Of a DNA stretch of 64,000 bases, positions 60,612 to 64,000 are shown piece after piece. Made by a program: the position numbers and the translations under genes. Source of the DNA: JBDZVM01 sp040255675 (GTDB lineage: Bacteria > Actinomycetota > Actinomycetes > Acidothermales > Acidothermaceae); assembly GCA_040255675.1 (NCBI GenBank), contig JBDZVM010000017.1:20572-84571 (forward strand), read 5' to 3'. The notes beneath the pieces are model-generated. The model saw only the letters and a list, made by a program, of their open reading frames with translations. It searched no databases and was not told the DNA's origin. The stretch's first letter is position 1; every line of letters starts with the position of its first letter.

Positions 60612-61661
60612 TCAAACCGTCGGGGGATTTCCGCTTGCCAGCCCGTCGGCAACCGAATCCGACACCGCTTTCGTACCGCCGAGCACGATCGCCGAACTCG
60701 GCCGCAAATCCTGAATCGTTTGCCAGGTGTGCGGCGTGACGTGGTTGTTCGGCACCAACAGCAAGGGACGGTCGCTCGTGCCGGCCCATGCCGCGCCGGC
60801 GAGCGCGTCGGCGAAGTCGTAGCCGGTGGCGACCAGAATTCCGTTCGACGCCGTCGTGCCTCCGTGCACCTGCACGAGGGTCGACGCCACCTCGTCGGCG
60901 GTCTGGTAGCGGTCAGAGCCCGCGAGGCGCGAACGTTGCGCGCCCCCCGCGGCCGCGACCGCGGCATCGGCAACAGCGTCGCTCACTGCTGACGTGCCGC
61001 CGAGCACCACGATTGCCGACGGATGCAGCCGCTGAATTTCGGCGGCGGTCTCCGGCGGCAACGAGGTCGGCTCGGTAAGCAACAACGGACCGCCCGCGAC
61101 CGCCGCGAGCGCGGCTCCGGCGAGCGCGTCGGGAAACGCTTTGCCTGTCGCGAGATAGACGTTGGTCGCGCTTCCGGAATACGTGTTTCGCGAGATCGTC
61201 GCGGCCGTCGCATAGCGATCGGTGCCGCTCCACCGAACAACTGTGACGCCGAGTGCCGCCACCTGCGACGCGACGGTCAAGCTCAGCGCCGACGTGCCAC
61301 CGAGCAGCACCACCCGAGTGGGCCCGAGTCGCCGGATCTCTTGCGCGGCGGACGCCGACAGCGACGCGCTCGTCGAAAGCAGCAGCGGCACGCCGAGGTG
61401 TCCGGCGGCGGCGGCACCCGCGACGGCGTCGGGATAGTTCTGGCCCGTCGCGAGCAACACCGTGCTGCCGGACGGCAACGTGCCGGGCCACCCGGCGTCG
61501 GCGATCGCCGCGGCCGTCGCGTAGCGTTCGGCGCCCGAGACGCGAGTCACGGTCAGCCCAGTCGCCGCCTGTGCGCGAGGCACCGAAACGACGGGAATGA
61601 GCGCAACGGCGGCAAGGGTTACGACGAGCGTTGCCCTGATGGCGGCGCGCCAGTGAGACAT
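60612..61661 (-). CDS. Secreted protein with three cell-wall-binding repeats (CWB2)
   Basis: Signal peptide (residues 1-33, RATLVVTLAAVALIPVVSVPRAQA) then three tandem CWB2 (putative cell wall binding repeat 2) units of about 95-100 residues, each starting with R-x-S/A-G-x-x-RY-T-A (VSGAERYATAA, WSGTDRYATAA, LAGSDRYQTAD) and containing LATG-x-x-PDA-x-AG and LGGT-A-S. No catalytic domain is fused, so it binds the wall only, perhaps as an anchor or inhibitor. ATG at 61661 follows GGGAG; upstream codons overlap the Sfp gene frame and are rejected. Confidence 0.92.
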   Translation of the reverse strand: MSHWRAAIRATLVVTLAAVALIPVVSVPRAQAATGLTVTRVSGAERYATAAAIADAGWPGTLPSGSTVLLATGQNYPDAVAGAAAAGHLGVPLLLSTSASLSASAAQEIRRLGPTRVVLLGGTSALSLTVASQVAALGVTVVRWSGTDRYATAATISRNTYSGSATNVYLATGKAFPDALAGAALAAVAGGPLLLTEPTSLPPETAAEIQRLHPSAIVVLGGTSAVSDAVADAAVAAAGGAQRSRLAGSDRYQTADEVASTLVQVHGGTTASNGILVATGYDFADALAGAAWAGTSDRPLLLVPNNHVTPHTWQTIQDLRPSSAIVLGGTKAVSDSVADGLASGNPPTV

Positions 61662-61680
61662 CGGGCTCCCTTCGCGATCG

Positions 61681-62376
61681 TCAAAGGCTCTTTGATTCCA
61701 CCACGCTTCGTTGGACGCGCGGCGCGGCCATTCCGCTGACAAGCGCGGCCGCGCAATCACTGCCGAGATCGAGGTCGATGATCCGCCAAACGCCGCGCAC
61801 GCCCCGAACCCACGAACCTCGTGTTCCGACAGTCACGCTTTGCAAGCCGAAGCCGATCCCGACGCCGAGGGCTTTGCCGTAGGCCTCCTTGCGGGTCCAA
61901 ATCCTGATGAATCCGCGGTGCCGCGCCTCGCCCGTGAGCCGGTCAAGCGCTCGCCGTTCACGCGGCGAACAGACCCGCTCGACGACGCCGCTTTCGACTG
62001 GCTGACGAGGCAGTTCCTCGACGTCGATACCTACCGGACGACGCGCGAGCGCGGCCGTCACGTGCTTACCGCTGTGCGCGAGGCTCACGAAAACCGGGTT
62101 CGGCGCGTCACGCACGACCGGACGCCCGGTGGGCTCGGTGTCGAGGGCGACGCTGTCGGCCTCGACACCGAGCCCGCGCGCCGCGATTTCGCGCAACAGC
62201 AGCCTGCCGACCACAAAGCGCGCCCGGTCTTCGTTACGCCGAAACCGGCAAGCGCGCTCCTGCTCAGGCAGCGGAAGTCGCGCCAGCATGCGAGAAAGCG
62301 TCGGCTCGTCGACGTCCGCTATCGAGGTATGCAACACCAGGACAACGCGGTTTGCGAGCAAGGGCATGCGTTCCAT
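61681..62376 (-). CDS. 4'-Phosphopantetheinyl transferase, Sfp type
   Basis: Transfers the phosphopantetheine arm of CoA to carrier proteins of PKS, NRPS or FAS systems, about 230 residues. The P-site motif is SLAHSGKHVTAAL, Mg-binding acidic residues are in VGIDVEEL, and IWTRKEAYGKALG is the signature W-x-x-KEAxxK. The preceding FRRNEDRARFVVGRLLLREIAA is also family-typical. Several starts (TTG 62394, ATG 62376, ATG 62367) are possible. No carrier or synthase gene is near, so it is probably the general enzyme of the cell. Confidence 0.92.
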   Translation of the reverse strand: MERMPLLANRVVLVLHTSIADVDEPTLSRMLARLPLPEQERACRFRRNEDRARFVVGRLLLREIAARGLGVEADSVALDTEPTGRPVVRDAPNPVFVSLAHSGKHVTAALARRPVGIDVEELPRQPVESGVVERVCSPRERRALDRLTGEARHRGFIRIWTRKEAYGKALGVGIGFGLQSVTVGTRGSWVRGVRGVWRIIDLDLGSDCAAALVSGMAAPRVQRSVVESKSL

Positions 62377-62394
62377 TGTGGCGGTAACGCCCAA

Positions 62395-62426
62395 GGGGCG
62401 GACGCCGATGGGTCGACGTCCGCCCC
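62395..62426 (-). terminator. Hairpin after the HtrA-like protease gene
   Basis: GGGGCGGACG (62395-62404) pairs perfectly with 62417-62426 around a 12-base loop. It lies 28 bases past the protease stop and just before the Sfp-type gene, on whose strand it would end protease transcription. Confidence 0.65.
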
Positions 62427-62453
62427 TGTTTGCTGTTGCGACTCGTGTGGTTG

Positions 62454-63854
62454 TTACGACGAGATCCGCGTCGTACCGAGCTTGACCGTCACGGTCGTCG
62501 TGCTGCCGTTACGAATCACTGTGAGCGTCACCGTGTCACCCGGCTTTTGCGCCCGAATCGCCGTTTGCAGATCGCTTCCGTTGGCGACCGTCGTGTCGTT
62601 GACCTTGGTGATGACGTCGCCGGAACGCAGCCCCGCGTTCGCGGCGGGGCTGTTGGGCTGCACCGCGACGACGCCGGCGCCGTTGAACGCGTCGGTCACT
62701 TGCACACCAAGGAAGGCCGCGGATTGCGTGGCACCGCCCGAATTCTTGCCGGCCTTCAAATCAGGCAAGGCCTTTTCAACTGTGTTGCTCGGGATCGCGA
62801 AGCCGATGTTTTGCGCGGGCTCGCCCGGGCTACCGGTCGCGACAGCGACGTTGATACCGACGACGTCGCCCTTTGCGTCGACGAGCGGTCCGCCGCTGTT
62901 TCCAGGGTTTATGGCGGCGTCGGTCTGCAACAGGCCGGTCATGTTCGCCGCGCTGTCTTGCAGGCTTCGGCCCTTCGCCGAGATGATGCCCTCGGTCACT
63001 GTCGGCGCGCCGCCATAGCCCAGCGCGTTGCCGACGGCGATCACGCTGTCGCCCACTTCGACGGTGTCGGAGTCGGCGAATGTCGCCGCCGTGAGCCCAG
63101 AAACCCCAGACACCTTGATGACGGCGAGGTCTTGGCTGGTGTCCATGCCGACGACCGAGGCATCATGAGTGCCGCCGTTGTTCGGCCCACCGGTGTTAGG
63201 CAGCGTCACCTTGATATTGCTAGCGTTGTTCACCACATGAGCGTTGGTGACCACCAGGCCGTCGGCGCTGATGATGATCCCGGTGCCCGCGCCAGTGGCT
63301 TGAAAACCGCCGAAACCGCCGAAGCCGCCGCGCCCGTTCGGCCCGGTGCTCATCGTGTCGTTGATGACGACCACCGAGGGTTCGATTTTGTCCAGTGCCG
63401 ACTTCACGCTCGCTGACAGGTTGCCGTTCGCCGCGGGCGGCAGGTTTGTCGTGGTCGACTGTTCCGCGACGGCCGTCGGCGTGCCGTTGCCGTCGACAAC
63501 GTGCACGACTGTGCCTGTCACCGCCGCGGAGACGACGACGGCAGCCGCGGTGAGAGCCGCGCTCGTGCGAAACCGCTTGCGGTCCATCTTCTTTCGCGCG
63601 GCATCCGCGTCGGGCGCGGGTAGGTACGGCTGATCGGGCAATGGTTCGGACGCCGAACCCAAAGGCTGCGGCCCGAACGCGGCGTGGTCCGGTGACACAA
63701 ACGGCGGCGCGGACGGCGTTTCAGGCGGTGTTTCATGCGGCGCCGGGTCGGGCCTCGACCACCACGGCACCGCCGGAGGCGCGTCGTCCGGCGTTTCCTG
63801 ACCTGAACCCCGTGCTGGCTCTTGCGCTGGCTGCTGCTCGTCGTATGGGTTCAC
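62454..63854 (-). CDS. HtrA-like membrane-anchored serine protease (S1C) with PDZ domain
   Basis: Envelope quality-control protease of 466 residues. A long Pro/Asp/Glu/Ala-rich cytoplasmic N-terminus (to about residue 90) and one membrane helix (TSAALTAAAVVVSAAVTGTVVHVV, about 98-120) precede the trypsin-like domain with triad His206 (TNAHVV), Asp242 (TSQDLAVIKV) and Ser320 (NPGNSGGP). A single PDZ domain follows (FLGVQVTDAF, SPAANAGLRSGDVITKVN). Like mycobacterial PepD/HtrA. GTG 63854 behind GGAGG is preferred to the open frame reaching 63974. Confidence 0.94.
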   Translation of the reverse strand: MNPYDEQQPAQEPARGSGQETPDDAPPAVPWWSRPDPAPHETPPETPSAPPFVSPDHAAFGPQPLGSASEPLPDQPYLPAPDADAARKKMDRKRFRTSAALTAAAVVVSAAVTGTVVHVVDGNGTPTAVAEQSTTTNLPPAANGNLSASVKSALDKIEPSVVVINDTMSTGPNGRGGFGGFGGFQATGAGTGIIISADGLVVTNAHVVNNASNIKVTLPNTGGPNNGGTHDASVVGMDTSQDLAVIKVSGVSGLTAATFADSDTVEVGDSVIAVGNALGYGGAPTVTEGIISAKGRSLQDSAANMTGLLQTDAAINPGNSGGPLVDAKGDVVGINVAVATGSPGEPAQNIGFAIPSNTVEKALPDLKAGKNSGGATQSAAFLGVQVTDAFNGAGVVAVQPNSPAANAGLRSGDVITKVNDTTVANGSDLQTAIRAQKPGDTVTLTVIRNGSTTTVTVKLGTTRISS

Positions 63855-64000
63855 CGTTTCCTCCGCTGATGGTCGGGGTGCTGCTTCGACCGTGCTGCCT
63901 TGACCATCGCTTCGGAGGCTGGGAGATGTCTGAACCGAAGATGAAAGCTGGCTAAAAAAGCCATCGAATCTCACGAGTTCGCTAGATAGTCGGCGAGGCC

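Noticed and set aside
1..64000. tRNA, rRNA or prophage genes
   Set aside because: No cloverleaf-like segment ending in CCA-type structure, ribosomal RNA core sequence, integrase or phage structural gene was noticed. Reading by eye could miss a tRNA; a dedicated scan would settle it.

Overview
The window is high-GC chromosomal DNA of an actinobacterium. The evidence is the MurT/GatD lipid II amidating pair, a DUF3039 protein, an HrdB/SigB-type sigma factor, a CysM-CysO-Mec cysteine route and a complete core hopanoid cluster. No rRNA, tRNA, CRISPR array or phage module was seen. I cannot name the species; the hopanoid genes hint at a Frankiales/Geodermatophilales-like soil lineage (inference).

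Layout. 0-3.6 kb: MFS exporter tail, a small membrane protein, then rph-rdgB with a cAMP-phosphodiesterase-like MBL protein on the minus strand. 3.7-23.4 kb: a catabolic block with a thioesterase, a molybdenum hydroxylase operon (coxSML-coxG-crotonase), a CUT2 sugar-type ABC importer, a GntR/FCD regulator, an SDR plus acyl-CoA ligase operon, RarD, and an mmsA-AA_synth-dhaK-dhaL-iclR operon. 23.6-27.7 kb: cysM, cysO, mec, DUF2017, clpS and divergent pncB. In Mycobacterium tuberculosis these genes and the MBL-rph-rdgB genes form one run (Rv1330c-Rv1341), so the catabolic block splits a conserved neighbourhood.

28.1-36.1 kb: hopanoid operon hpnC-hpnD-hpnE-polyprenyl synthase-shc-hpnG-hpnH, translationally coupled by overlapping stops and starts. 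36.2-39.2 kb: AI-2E-type permease, a small anti-sigma-like ATPase and a DUF3048 lipoprotein. 39.2-45.7 kb: uptake and breakdown of a sugar, probably an unsaturated uronide (CUT1 ABC importer, GH88 hydrolase, Gfo/Idh and SDR dehydrogenases). 45.9-48.3 kb: IclR regulator plus fused CoA-transferase. 48.3-50.7 kb: gene-poor, decayed zone holding an AT-richer amidase-domain gene and a frameshifted SDR pseudogene.

50.7-54.7 kb: DUF3039, YqgE, rhodanese, gatD-murT and small proteins. 54.9-57.4 kb: sigma factor and a divergent RES-type toxin-antitoxin pair. 57.4-63.9 kb: acetoacetyl-CoA synthetase, aldo/keto reductase, cell-wall-binding-repeat protein, Sfp-type phosphopantetheinyl transferase and an HtrA-like protease.

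The items most worth a second look are the CysO-like carrier with a 17-residue tail after its usual GG end, the split cysteine/RNase PH neighbourhood, the Mo-hydroxylase/SDR/ligase catabolic block with a shared putative operator, the dhaKL-AA_synth-mmsA operon, and the RES toxin-antitoxin pair beside the sigma factor.
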